From NCBI GenBank assembly GCA_964019055.1, contig OZ025209.1, positions 14,607,867-14,671,866 of the forward strand: a stretch of DNA of 64,000 bases. Direction: 5' to 3'. Made by a program: the position numbers and the translations under genes. How positions within the stretch are numbered: position 1 is the first letter of the stretch; each line of letters opens with the position of its first letter. The notes beneath the pieces were generated by a model that saw only the letters and a list, made by a program, of their open reading frames with translations, did not search any database and had not been told where the DNA came from. The stretch is from Anthopleura xanthogrammica (lineage: Eukaryota > Cnidaria > Anthozoa > Actiniaria > Actiniidae). This document shows positions 35,141-46,862 of this stretch, one piece after another.

Positions 35141-35539
35141 ATCTTTTAAAATATATATAGTAGTAGACACTAATAGGTCTTATTAACTACAACTACCAGA
35201 ATCCCTTGTACACTTTCTTTTGTTCAGTTAATTAGCACCAATTGTCTTACTATTCTCATGAGGAAATACGAATTTGAATATGAAAGACTATTTGCAAAGC
35301 ATTTTGGGAGTAGTAGTAAGATGACACCATCATGCAGGCCTATTCCATTGTTTTGTTTTGCTTTGGCCGCTGTTAGTCAACTTTGTTTCATGGTCCAAGT
35401 AAAATCACTCAAATACTTTTTCACAGGTTTATTGGTATGCAATCTAACAAGGATATTGTTTAGCAATTACATAAAAAAACTAATATACAGTAAGATTGCA
35501 TCAAATAATCACTAAATAAACAATACAGATGACCAATCT

Positions 35540-35662
35540 ACAGGGACCATGCAAGGGGAGGGGCTGGTAGCTATATAGTGCTATGGCCCTACCACTTTTT
35601 CCCATACTAGTCTCTTATATATAGCCCCACCACTTTTTAGGGTGCTCTGCGGTCCATGAGCT
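35540..35662. mobile_element. degraded TIR element with CAGGGACCATG end
   Basis: CTACAGGGACCATGCAAGGG at the left; the right end GCTCTGCGGTCCATGAG is only partly complementary. Internal CCCTACCACTTTTT and GCCCCACCACTTTTTAGGG repeat each other. Confidence 0.45.
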
Positions 35663-35854
35663 ATGTATGCTTATATATTTATTCAAGTTTATTAGAAAAT
35701 TTGATACACTTACAATTATCATTATCAAGTATTTAGTTGTCAAACAACTAAGAATTCACTCAGAAATGAAACATACGAATTAAAGATGCATAAAGGTACT
35801 CGCTTTTGTTCTCGATCTGTATCCACTATTTCCGACATATGCTTCGCTTGTCAC

Positions 35855-35960
35855 TCACAAAGGTTTCAATGTTAGGCTCCATGCTTATTGCTCAGTAATT
35901 CGTGACAGCAGAAAAGAATAAATATAATTTAGCATGGAGCCTCGTACTGAGACCTTTGTG
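35855..35960. mobile_element. 106-bp foldback
   Basis: CACAAAGGTTTCAATGTTAG-GCTCCATGCT pairs with AGCATGGAGCCTCGTACTGA-GACCTTTGTG. Confidence 0.85.
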
Positions 35961-36150
35961 CATGACCATCAAAGCATACTGTATCTTGGAAGTGGGCTAT
36001 TAGACCTTACATCTTTTTGTTTTATGGATATACGGCACACACAAGTACTCTAATACATTTAGAGTAGCTCTCTCACTTTTTTGTCTAAATAGCTTAAGTA
36101 CTTGAATATCATTTTATAAGCTAGCAGTTATTATTACCCCAAGTTAGGTT

Positions 36151-36350
36151 AATAGACCTCATCGGCTTGGGTGTAATGTTGTCCCATTTCAGACCACGTT
36201 TCATTCCCCAGAGTATCATTTCATTGTTTAACGGTTGCGCATGAGAAGATACATGAATATGGATACAACTCAAACAAAGAATCTTATTCTCAAGAGAATG
36301 ACACGTGGTCTGAAATGGGACAACATTACCCCAAGCCGATGAGGTCTATT
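36151..36350. mobile_element. MITE family A, copy 5 (most intact)
   Basis: AATAGACCTCATCGGCTTGG to CCAAGCCGATGAGGTCTATT, with inner arms GTCCCATTTCAGACCACGT and CACGTGGTCTGAAATGGGAC. Exactly 200 bp and the best reference copy in the window. Confidence 0.95.
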
Positions 36351-36683
36351 AAAGCTATATGTATATGTAATTATTATATAATCTTTATCCACACACCCCT
36401 TGTGGAAATCAGCTTTAGTTGACAGGCCTAGCATGTTTAACGTGTTTAAACAAACTTTTACCCACCTACCTATAAAATTAATTATGAAGATACTTAATTA
36501 TATCATTGTCATATTACATTAAATGACTATATATTCTTATTTGGTTATTTTAATTTTTTTGAATAAAAATTATTTTTTCATGATCAAAAGTTACATATGC
36601 AATTCTTAGGTAAGCTTCTTTTTTCACACTTTCTGTTATATTTTTTTATAATTAAACTAATGAAAATAATCCAGATGATGTTA

Positions 36684-38234
36684 CTAGGTGTTGACTAAGA
36701 GTGGTGAGTTTTCACTTGGGTTGGATAGCATCGTCTTGACCTGTTTTAGTTTTCGATTTCGGTTAATCAAAAGCACCAAGAAAACCAATCCTATTAAGAT
36801 GAGCACACCTCCAAGAACAACTAGTCCTATCTCTACCCCATGAACAACCTTGAACGGCATCAACACTTTGTCTTTTATCATTTGTGCCTGACTTTTATCA
36901 ATGGTAGCTGTCTCATTAATAAACAGGACAGGGAGGAATAACTTGTGAAGATTCTGAGTTTGTTCAATGTCCTTGACTGGCTCAATGAGAGCATTGATCT
37001 GAAGTCGTTTGCTGCTTTTAAGAGGTACGCCAAGGTGTGGCTCAACGTCCAGGAATGTTCCATGGTCTTTTTCATTTGGAGAAAGGCCTTTCACATTTTT
37101 TGTCAGAGACTTATCTCCGAGATAAAAGTGTGGTGCAGAAACAAACAATGGGAGTGATATTGGTGCATCTTGACACACACCAACATCTAATATTCCAGTG
37201 GGGTAACACTCCTTAGTACAGAATGCCCTGTTATCAGGATTAATCGATGCATTCAAGTAAAGCTCTTTTGGAGTCGTGAACTGCAAAGTATCAATACCTT
37301 TAACTGCTATATGCTTATTATATGTCAGGTATAATGAACGGCAGAGCTGGGTAACGAAAACATAGAGGGTACTATCAGTTGACTGTTGAGGTGGAAATTG
37401 AGTGCCATCACTCCCATTGAACATGTTTGCATAGGTTGTGTTCCACACCCCCACATCTGGTTTTCCCTTCCATTCTGTCCATTTAGTAATCAACTTTATA
37501 TCTTTCACTCCAGTGTGAATTGTTGTGAATCCTTGGAAAGTATCATTCTTTTGCAGTGCTATGAGAGGGTTGATATCTGGTAAAACACTAGTGAGGTTAA
37601 GCTCTTTCCTCAATTTCGAGTATTCTTCAAGAAAAGGGTCATCGTATCCCCACAAAAGTTCTTGTACTGTCCTTTCTTCGAAAAGTGTTTCATTGAAGAG
37701 TTTATCTAATATCAAAGAAAACAGAAATTTCCATTTCAAGTAATCTGGGAAGTTCTTAACTATGCTAGCAATTGTGATCAAAGGAATATTCACGTTCACT
37801 ATAACATCTTTAGCAGGATCGCATTTTGCACAAGAGGTTTCTGGATCGAACACAAACCACTGCCTCTCGTTGTAAGAAACAGTGGAGTTCTCATCGTGCC
37901 ATGTGATGTTTTCCTTTCTTCTGTATTCCTTGTAGGAATAAGGTCCTTTTTGCACGACATGGGGAGGCGAACCAAGCGATGCTTCTTTATAATTATCAAC
38001 ATGAAAGATGAAAAACTGAAGGTATATCGAAACATTTGGAGACCTCCACTGTTTGAAACTATCTGAGCCAGGCTTCAGCTCTAAAGTCGAATCAATCTTG
38101 TTTTGTATCAATGAATCGACAAGAGGATAGCAAGTCACAGCAACTAAGATCAGCAGAACTCCAACAGCAAAAAGGACTGCAATCTTCTTCCCCCCATAGA
38201 TACAGCTTGTTTGTTTTTCTGATTTCTCTTCCAT
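36684..38234 (-). CDS. CD36-family scavenger receptor, LIMP-2-like, 516 aa
   Basis: A single coding exon. CD36/SCARB proteins carry lipids or ligands across membranes; LIMP-2 is the lysosomal member that delivers beta-glucocerebrosidase. Typical topology is present: a short cytosolic N-terminus, a first membrane helix (IAVLFAVGVLLILVAVTCYP), a large lumenal domain with GPYSYKEYRRKENI and many NxS/T sites, paired Cys residues, and a second helix (VVLGGVLILIGLVFLVLLI). The short cytosolic tail ends with ENSPLLVNT, matching the acidic dileucine lysosome-sorting pattern ExxxLL, as in LIMP-2. Start: a splice acceptor (TTTTGCAG) sits at 38253, so the first ATG inside the exon (38234, MEEKSEKQ) is used rather than the frame's upstream Met. 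A non-coding 5' exon probably ends at 38676, where a strong GTGAGTACT donor is found. Confidence 0.95.
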   Translation of the reverse strand: MEEKSEKQTSCIYGGKKIAVLFAVGVLLILVAVTCYPLVDSLIQNKIDSTLELKPGSDSFKQWRSPNVSIYLQFFIFHVDNYKEASLGSPPHVVQKGPYSYKEYRRKENITWHDENSTVSYNERQWFVFDPETSCAKCDPAKDVIVNVNIPLITIASIVKNFPDYLKWKFLFSLILDKLFNETLFEERTVQELLWGYDDPFLEEYSKLRKELNLTSVLPDINPLIALQKNDTFQGFTTIHTGVKDIKLITKWTEWKGKPDVGVWNTTYANMFNGSDGTQFPPQQSTDSTLYVFVTQLCRSLYLTYNKHIAVKGIDTLQFTTPKELYLNASINPDNRAFCTKECYPTGILDVGVCQDAPISLPLFVSAPHFYLGDKSLTKNVKGLSPNEKDHGTFLDVEPHLGVPLKSSKRLQINALIEPVKDIEQTQNLHKLFLPVLFINETATIDKSQAQMIKDKVLMPFKVVHGVEIGLVVLGGVLILIGLVFLVLLINRNRKLKQVKTMLSNPSENSPLLVNT

Positions 38235-39966
38235 TGCCAATGAAGAAACGGACTGCAAAACAAGAGTGAAGGGGTTAAAATAAGAAGCAACGTTCGAAAC
38301 CGTGATTCACAATGATCTGAACACGATTGTGAAATGAGGACTTTGTACTTTCTAGCTACTGTACATGTAAACGTTTCATGACAAAAATCATTATATATTA
38401 ACGATAAAAATAACAAACTAAAATCTTAAAAAGTAAAAGAATCATGAACAACATAGAATATGTATTTGACAAAAGATGGTTGAGGGAAGTCATTCAGGAA
38501 GCCTGTAAAGATGTTTGATCTGCTCGCGTTTGATCTGCTCGTGTTAGATCTGCTCGTGCACGCTACGCACGTTTTTTTTTTTTTTTTTTGAAAAAAAAAT
38601 TACATGTAAACAATTACTTTAATGAAAATATATCAAAGAAGTGATAAAATACTTTGTGGGGGAAAGAGTACTCACCTTTTATGCAACGGAAACTTTAAAA
38701 TATCGCTGAAAACAGCTTGGCTCCTTTCAACTCTGTGCCCATCCACTGAAGTAACCTTGAATGGACTTCAACTTCAAATCAGGTGACTAAAAATCTATTA
38801 CACAATCTCGCCCCAGGGTTTCAAGCGGCATTGTCTTGTCAACCTGCACTCCCACATAAAAAAGTTTAATGGACAGTAAATAAACAAATTGCTAATTTAC
38901 TCTGCTGAAAAGCTATGGACTTTCAAAGAAACCTTCTAAACACGAGGGCTAAATTTTGACAAGTGAGCACTTTGATAGCAGATGAACAGAGGAAAAAGCA
39001 CGCATCCAATCAGGGGTTTTAGCCCAAATTCCCCTTCTAACATCTAAGTCTAGATCTATTTCCGTCATGTCTTATAGTTGAGCTCAGTCTAGCGTTTAAT
39101 CCATTGTTTACTTACCGTCTTGTCTTAAAAATATATTTTCGGTTTTAAGCGGGTTCTTTTTTACCCCCTTCACTTCATTCTCTTCCAGCCACTTCTTGGG
39201 ATTACTTGGGAAGAAAAGTGGAGGGGGTACCTAAAATCACTAAAAACGTTCCAAATCAATTTTTTAGGGCAAGACAGTAAGAACACTTGCGCTTTTATTC
39301 ATCATAAGCTTTACTTACAAAATCTTAGCAAAATCTATTTAATACACACATTCTCTTATGCAAGTGTATAGCCTGGGTTACCTGTGGTTAGCTCAGCCTT
39401 TGTCATGTTCAGAGGTTGTTTTGGGGTTCGATAAAATTGATGTCATTTCGAATAGTGGAAAACACTATTGAGTTGTGACCAAAACACGTAATTCCTGGAA
39501 AGAAGATTTTAGTTAAAGGAAATCTGGAGATATGAAAACCAAGAAAAATTATTTAGGTCCGAGAACCCGGCGATCCGTAGGCACACCCCAGTGGGAATTG
39601 GAGACGTACAACGTACTCATCAGTTTTCTCAAACACGCAAAACACTGATTTAGGAATGAAACAAGAAATAAAGAAAAGAAAAATGCTTTATATAGTTATA
39701 TGAAAATATATAATTTCATATATTAAAATGGTATATTTTACGAAATACATCAACTACAAAATCCAACAATACAGCAATAAACAATAACTCGTTTCTACGC
39801 TTCGCGTATCCACGAGTTAAAAATGGCATAAGTGAGCCAGATCCAACTAGTAACCCGACATTCAATTTATTGAAAGTTGGCCAAAGATTTCAAAATTAAT
39901 TTATCAAAATATATATATTTTTCCGTACATAATATTTGAAATATAAGCTTTAAGATAGATTAGAAA
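38235..39966. other. 5' region of CD36-family gene and 3' flank of RAD51C
   Basis: Contains the inferred 5'UTR intron (38253-38675), a T-run and A-run at 38570-38610, and a possible further minus-strand donor near 39112 (ACG/GTAAGTAAAC). No coding exon fits. Confidence 0.5.
39866..39871 (-). terminator. polyadenylation signal of RAD51C
   Basis: AATAAA on the minus strand about 95 nt after the RAD51C stop codon, a normal spacing for 3'-end processing. Confidence 0.55.
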
Positions 39967-42900
39967 TTAACCTATTTCATCAAAAGTTCTTTTTCTAGAA
40001 GCGTTTTCTCTTGATTCTTCAAGAATGTTTTCATTCTCGTTCTCCATATCATCTGATGGTTTAGTGATAAATGGCTTCTGTTCTTCATTGTACTCAGCCG
40101 GAATTCCTGGTGATTTGGCCTCATCGTTATTGTTGTTCGTATCTTCTGTAGGGTCCCAAGTGTCGCGTATACCACTGGACTATCGAAACAATTGATGCAC
40201 TCAGTATGATAAAGTACGATTGGCGAATGAAGGCTAAATTCCAAGTTCGATGCGCCCACAGGGTATGGATAAAATTTGAAGGTTTTGAAGGATAAATTAA
40301 AACACTATGATCTAGAGTTCGCGCAAGATTCTCTCAAAGCAAAGAAATCTTGGATTTATTGGGGAGTGGATAAGATGAGAATGCATGGATGTGTGTTTAG
40401 AGTAAGGAGAGGGGGTGCGTGAGATAGCAACTACTTTGTACAGCATAGCGGCATAGTGGATCGGAAAAATCTGATAGAAGAGGTTTCGAATAAGTAAATA
40501 TCTGAGAAGCAAATTTCACTTTCAAAAACTTTTGGAGGGGGAGGGGGTGGACGGTAAACGCTTGTAGTGAGAGGAGGGTATACACGTGTGATCACTATGT
40601 AACTAAACATTATTACAGGGAAAGGTTTAGATGGAAAGAATCATTATATATATAGTACTAGATGTGCTGAAGTACGTTTGGGATAAGAAGGGTATAAGAA
40701 AGAATTAGAATGGAAATAACTAAAATATATTAAAATGTAAGAGAGCGGAATTTTAGCTAGTTTTATAGATCCATTTCTAGGAGTACTTGCAAATGTATAA
40801 TATATTGACCACTTACTGTAACTTGGAAAGGAACAGTCATTTCTTGCTTCGTAGGTGACTTATACAGGGTTGCGAGTCTGAAAAAGAAAAAGAAAAAGAA
40901 AAACCTCAGAGCTATTTTTGTTTAAAGGGAAAAGATCGAGGACCTCGTACGTTAGGCTAACTTCAGACCTGGCCAGTGGGGGGGGGGGGGGGGGGGGGGG
41001 GTGGGGAATGCCAAGATACTAATATGCTTTATTTTCCCCACTGTAATACCAGTAATATACCCAGAATTTCACTAGGGATTGGGGTACCAAATAGCCTGCT
41101 TTTAGAGGGGGTACTGTCATAGAGAGGGTTAGTACCTATAAGCTGTTAGGCGTACATATCACGGAAGACCTGTCCTGGAACACTCACACTGACTATATTG
41201 TCAAAAAAGCCAACAAGCGTCTGTATGCTCTGCGCGCGCTAAAGAAATGTGGTCTTACAGTTGTGGGGAGGGAGCGTTGCGTGACGACCCTAAAAACGGC
41301 TTCGAGGGAGACTAATTATTGGCCAGGGCACTGAGGGAATAAGATAAATAATTATAAACGAACGAACGAATGAATAGGATAAAAGATCTTTTTTTTCAAC
41401 TGCATACCTCTGTTTGTTTTCCCAGTAAAGCACAATTCGTATAGTGCTAGCATGACCCCAACTTTCACCTTTAGTAACAAGAAAAAAGAAAGCACTTGGT
41501 AAATATGCACTAAGCGGAAAAAACACGGGGGAGGGGGGGGGGAGAGGGGGCACGACATTCGTGCATGCTTCCATTTTTTATCCCGTGCGACGTTGTGTTT
41601 ACACGGTGAGGTTCGTTACTCGCGATGTCACAAAAGTAGAACTCGTTTCTAGTTCTTGCGACATCCCCGGTGACGTCGCCTTTAATGAGATTGTTGTTAT
41701 TGTTAACGTAGTCCTGTTTACTGTTGATGTCATCGGTGTCCTCGTCCTTGGTGGTGGTGGTGGTACCAATTCTGGAAGCTCGTATTTTTTAGTTATAGAC
41801 CCCTTGCAGCACGTCGGAATGCAGCTCAATTTGGAGGACAAAACAATAAGTTCAAATTCTCAGGAGATTGAAATTCTTTTGTTTTGTTCTCAAATTGATT
41901 GTTGTCTTTAGCGGCGGTGGTGGCGTTCTTATTGAGATGGGAACGTTAAAAGACCTACCTAATGCTGGTATGAGATGTGATTGGCCGATTTGATTCTGGC
42001 GTACTCGAGTTGTCATCTGGTTCATCAAAACCACCTTCAAATACAAACAACTAAAATGCTAATCACACCACACAAGAAAACGTGCCGCCTTTGGAATTCT
42101 CGGAAGGGCGGGGGTGGGGGAGGTGGAGGGGGAGGGGGAGGGGAGGGGCGGAAATACTAAAAGGGTCATACAAATCTCGACTTACAGCTAATTGGTTTTC
42201 ACATGCTAATCTGATGAAGGTCTGCGCGAGTCCATTCAAGAGACGTGTTCGTAGACCCATGTCTTCAAAGTCGTGACGGAAGTGAAATGCAATGCTGTCT
42301 ACTACAATCAGCTTCACCTGTATCAGGGTAATATATGATCAGTTAGAAATGAAAAATTATAGAAAATGAATTTGTAGGTCTAAAATGAGTGGTGGATCCA
42401 GGGGTGGTGAGGGGTTGAGTAGTCACCCTCCCCCCGTTTTTGACAAATAAAAGAATGTGTTTATAACTGAAAAAAAAATCCAAATAAACTTTGGTATTGA
42501 GCCGACGTCATCAGTAACAATGGCTGCCATTTTTCAAACTCGAATATCTTTGGAAGGAAAAAATATATTTGAAAAAGGAGAGCGACGTTTCACTTCACTA
42601 TCAAAGGTCTTTTAACCCATGCATAAAAACAGCAAGTCAAAAATTTCATGATAGTAGCACTTTAAAGTTCTCAACATTTTCCCGTTTAATCGGTTTCCGT
42701 TTTATTGGCGCGAGGTACCCTGTAAGCTCTATAGTGTTAATATTGTATAATACCAATAAAAAAACAGTTATCTTACCTTAGGATGCTCTTTAAGAAATTC
42801 TGGTAGAAGATGAGAAAGAGCAACTAGCTGGATGTACTCATGACATCGAAAAATATAAATGCGTGACAGGATTTTCTCGACTTGGAAGTCCTTGAGAGAT

Positions 42901-45590
42901 TCAACTTGTAGGTTTCTTTCTGTATAATTATAATAAGAAATAAAAAAAATAAAAATCTTTCTTTCTGTATATAATCTTTCTGTATATGATAAAAAATAAA
43001 TAAAAATAATTGAGTGAATTTTGTTGTCAAGCTCTTTTTCACATTGTCCTATACTGTGCCATTTGATTGGTTAGGAGGAAACAAAAATTCACCTTCCTTA
43101 GATGTGAGAAACCCAGGGAAATCTGTGGGGAAGGATTATGGGGAAGGCCAGGGGCAAATCCAGGTAAGGATTGCAGTCCCCTACTTCAAAGATAACCAAT
43201 ACAAAATATTTTTCCCCTTTGAATCTAAGGGGTGCAACCCTCCCTGGGTCGACTTTGTACCCCTACCTCAGCTTTGAACAAATATATAACTTTCTCTTTC
43301 TTACATGATATTTCTTTTCTCTATTTGGGAGGGGGGGGGGGGGGGGGGTGAGGTGTTTTTTTTATGTGGGTGCTCTTCCAACACAGCACCCCTCCCTGAA
43401 GGAAATCCTGGATTAACCCCTGGAAGGAGGGTTTAGGCTGGGTCAAAGCAAGAGAGATAGAGAGAAATGTAATGCCACACCCTTTCCTTTCCCTCTATTA
43501 CACTCTTCCCAAAATCTACAGTAACTCTCCTCACAGAAGCTCAAGGTTTCTCAAAGTGATTTAATTACAGCTATTGCAAGGGGTCAAACAGGAATAATTG
43601 TTTTTCCTGAGCCTTATTATGTTGAATCCAAATTGATGATCTTACCAGATTCATCCAGGTCAGCCGACTCTGTAACATTTTCCAGGTGCTTGATGGCAGC
43701 TGAAGCAATATCAACAACTCTGTCCACTATAAAACTTCCCTCTGTATCTGAAAGAAAATAATCAAATGCATGAGAAAAGAAATGCAGTGCATAGTAGTAA
43801 GTGTTAAAAAACTGAGGGGGGGGGGGGACACAAAGTCACTGCACAGCATGTGATCACAAAAAATGAATATTAATCCAATAATTGTTTTAGTTTTCTGGGG
43901 AAAACTGGGGGGCACAGGCCCCCCAGCCCCTGTGGGCTCTACAGCCCTGATAAAGTGGCCAACTATTGAGCTGCCAACCCCTATTTAGCAGGTCAGTAGA
44001 CTACATTTGGACTAAAAGTGGACTAAAGTCCCAAAGAGGGTTTGTACATTAATTTCTACTTCTTTAAAAGGCTGCAAATAAGCATTGGTCATCAGACATA
44101 TGTCTGGTAAAAATGACCACTTGACTGGTAAATAATTCCCATTTTCTGGAAATTTGACCAGCTCCACTAGGGTTTGACAGGTCAAATATTCTTCTGGCCT
44201 AACAAATGAACTGCCTATCAAGCAAATTATTTGCAGCCTTGCGTTATGTGGCCAACCTCTATTTTAATAGCAGCCTGCCAGTTGCCAGCATCCCAAAGAG
44301 GGATTATGAGGGCTGATCCAGGTCAAGACCGATGGACCCCTCCCTTGGATCTGTCCCTGTTACTTGACAATTTTCAATCAAAATTCTATGATTGGTTTTT
44401 CATCAACTATTTACCAATATAAACAGCTGCTCCATCAACACCTCCAAACTCTTCTGGAATCTGAACATCAACAGAAAGCTGCATGCTAAATGACAGTACA
44501 AAGGAGCAAGGAAATGGAGCGTCATTAATGATGTCAGTCAATCTTTTATCAGTAAGAATAGTATTCCAATTTAAGTTATAAAATCACTGTGAATTATAAA
44601 TCTGGGAGAGAAGAGGTATGAGAAAGAAATCAGTTTCCAGGGGGAGAATACTCATTGTTGCGCCTCCTGTCACATGGCTGCTACCACACGATTGTGCAAA
44701 GCCTTCATAGCCACTAAATCTACCATTGATTGGAATGAAATGATACCATTAAAACATCCTTTGTTTACCCAATTTGTGTCTTTCCAATACCAGGTGCTCC
44801 ACAGAACTCAGTGATTTTACCAGTAGGAACCCCTCCACCAAGCATGTCATCCAAACGCTCACAGAACGTCACAACGGAACTTGCATTTTGCTCCTGCTGT
44901 AACATTTCCAAGGCACTTCTACTTCTTGGGCTAGAAATATTATTAGGCGGTGGAGAGCCATTTTCTGATATGGATGGGGATCTCCGCACTGTTTGAAGAA
45001 CACTAAGTGCTTCTTCTCTGCTAATGTTGATTTCTGTCAGTTTTGTCAAAAAATGATACATAATATCCTTAATAATCTTTACTAATATCTAACCTATCCC
45101 TTAGAAATTTCAAACTCCTAAAAACTGAAAAAAGGATTAGCCCCCCCCCCTCCCCAGAGGCAGATCCAGGATTTTGTTCAGGGAGGGGTAGCATTGTTGG
45201 GGTACCTGTCCGTGAAAACGCCAAACCAAAAATAAGTTACAAAATAGGGGTACAAAGTCGGCCCAGGGAGGGGTGCTATCCTCCCCCCTCCTTACCAGGC
45301 ATAAAATAGTTTCTTAAAAAGTAAAGTTGCTAGTATTAAATCCTAAATTCTAGAGATGTATAAGGTTATAACATTCAATAAATAAATGCATAAGATGAAT
45401 TCAATTTCCAGAATATTTCAATCCACAATAAAAGTATAATAAGTGAAAAAATATTACCCTTCTTACCATCACTTAGTTGAGTCGGGCTCACCCCTTTCAG
45501 GTCTTCTACAATCACATATCCAGCCTTGGTGAGTTTGTGGATGTGTTGGGGAGGCAGCGGGAAAGAACTTAATTCTCTCTGCATAGACAT
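39967..45590 (-). CDS. RAD51C: RAD51C recombinase paralog, 415 aa
   Basis: Ten exons: 45590-45467, 45033-44769, 44485-44415, 43747-43646, 42919-42777, 42317-42186, 42034-41959, 41468-41408, 40877-40817 and 40179-39967; 1248 nt in phase. RAD51C works in the BCDX2 and CX3 complexes that load RAD51 in homologous recombination and fork protection. The N-terminus [21 protein letters not shown] matches the human start and HhH region. The Walker A motif is GAPGIGKTQ (residues 120-128), the acidic segment AVYIDTEGSF, and Walker [10 protein letters not shown] (Asp242). Further family-specific motifs are [20 protein letters not shown] and [14 protein letters not shown]. The C-terminus ends SRKRTFDE, resembling the human nuclear signal. 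It is longer than human RAD51C (376 aa) because of a Ser/Pro linker after the N-terminal domain and an acidic C-terminal insertion. The paralogs RAD51B and XRCC3 fit less well. Confidence 0.97.
41256..41312. mobile_element. half copy of the 21778 foldback
   Basis: GTGGGGAGGGAGCGTTGCGT-GACGACCCTAAAAACG..TTCG matches the right arm at 21850-21900. Lies in a RAD51C intron. Confidence 0.65.
41793..41912. mobile_element. MITE family B, copy 5
   Basis: TATAGACCCCTTGCAGCACG, ATGCAGCTCAATTTGGAGGA and GGAGATTGAAATTCTTTTGT; the right end decays after TTCTCAAATTGAT. RAD51C intron, 47 bp from exon 7. Confidence 0.85.
42388..42445. mobile_element. family F half copy
   Basis: GTGGTGGATCCAGGGGTGGT followed by CACCCTCCCCCCGTTTTTGA, similar to one end of the element at 45155. 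RAD51C intron. Confidence 0.45.
43148..43432. mobile_element. family F element
   Basis: CCAGGGGCAAATCCAGG and CCTGGATTAACCCCTGG are inverted ends about 285 bp apart. The interior holds a G-run at about 43329. RAD51C intron. Confidence 0.65.
45155..45302. mobile_element. family F element
   Basis: CCAGAGGCAGATCCAGGATT, GGGAGGGGTAGC and the roughly complementary GGTGCTATCCTCCCCCCTCC near the other end. RAD51C intron 1. Confidence 0.55.
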
Positions 45591-46122
45591 CTTTACGATA
45601 GATAGAAAGAACGAACAACATGTGGAAAGTGCTTAAATTCGTCGTCGAAATACCAGCATTGTACTTAAATACTAAATATCTTGATAGAAAAACGACTTAG
45701 TTTCGCAGAACTATTGGGGATTTTTCACTCTTAGATACGAAATATTAGAATAAAGTTGAAGAAAGAAGAATTTCTGCCTGTTTCCTTCTCAAATATGGCG
45801 CCTAACCTCGCATGAATAACAAAACCTTGCTTATAGGGGAGGGGTTGGAGAAAGAATTTAATATAATTTTCATTATTGTAGGGCCGTCCAATCTCAAATC
45901 ACCGAGTAGACAGAAATATTCTAGTCTTGATTAAAATTTAAAGAATCCTTAAATTTATAGTTATTATTTGCTAAATATTAGATAACAGTGATTTTAAATT
46001 CCTCTACTAAACCCCTCCCCCTTCGTAAAATAGTGAAGATGGCGAAAGAGCTTGGGTCGAGTTGTTTATGTTTTCCGCTGACCAGCTGAGCGAGAGAAAG
46101 ATCGAAGGATTGATCAAACAAC
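45591..46122. promoter_or_regulatory. probable bidirectional promoter, RAD51C / C19orf53-like
   Basis: Divergent start codons 532 bp apart with no other gene between. Short ATGGCGCC and AAGATGGCG blocks (YY1-like) occur near 45795 and 46037. Function is inferred from the arrangement. Confidence 0.5.
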
Positions 46123-46862
46123 ATGGCACAAGGACAGATCAAGAAGAAAGGTGGAAAGAAACCTCAAAAGAACACCTCTAAGAAAGCGCATGGACCTAGG
46201 AAAGGAGGTACTCTATCTAGCTATCTAAGTTTATGTCGCAGAGCGGTAATAAACTGCTTTTAATCAAGACGATTAGAGATAGATTTGATGATTGGATGTT
46301 GGATTGGAAGATTCCATTGTTGTTGTCAACCTTCGTGGAAGCTTACTGAAATAGCTTTTTATAGCGGGCATAAACACTCTCTAATACCATGTTACTTTAA
46401 TTTCTTAATAGCAAAGTCAATTGCTCCAAAGAAAAAGAAGCATATTAAAGCAGCCAAGCTGAAAAAGGTAAGCAGTTTTTCTGCAAGCGTTTCTATATGC
46501 CACCACCATTGTAAGTAATGAAGAACTAACTAGTAGACGGAGGAAGGAAGGAAGAGAAAGAAAGAGATCCATGACTTAGGAATGAGGATATTTTTGAATA
46601 TGATAATAATAATAATAGAATAGGGAATGAAATGTCTTGAAATGAAAACTTGAGATTGCAAGTGAAATAAATGTAGATGTCGTTTGTCAAATGTTGTTAA
46701 TAATCTATCTATTTGTTACAGTCTTTACAAAAAGCTATAAACTCAAAGATAGAACAGGAGCTTGCAGGGCATGCAGTCACTAAAGGATCAAAACCACTCA
46801 CCATGATCAAGCCTGATGAGCAAGAGAAAAGTGAAAGCAAGAAAAAAGGAAACAAAAAGTGA
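46123..46862 (+). CDS. C19orf53: C19orf53 / Leydig cell tumour 10 kDa protein homolog, 93 aa
   Basis: Three exons: 46123-46207, 46412-46467 and 46722-46862; 282 nt in phase. The product is a small, very basic protein: MAQGQIKKKGGKKPQ, a GPRKG motif, IAPKKKKHIKAAKLKKSLQK, and a Lys-rich end. The order MAQGQ / GPRKG / IAPKK / KLKK / I..KIE matches the human C19orf53 (L10K, UPF0390) family, small nuclear proteins of poorly known function. The length also matches (human 99 aa). It shares a promoter region with RAD51C. Low complexity makes the assignment a little less certain than the motif order suggests. Confidence 0.85.

Larger units (their letters stand above)
34667..36683. other. intergenic stretch, PPTC7 / CD36-family
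   Basis: Holds the PPTC7 promoter and the 3' flank of the CD36-family gene, plus four repeat insertions listed separately. No other gene recognised. Confidence 0.5.

Noticed and set aside
41599..41841. Small open frames on both strands near 41.6-41.9 kb
   Set aside because: Overlap MITE family B copy 5 and intronic sequence of RAD51C.
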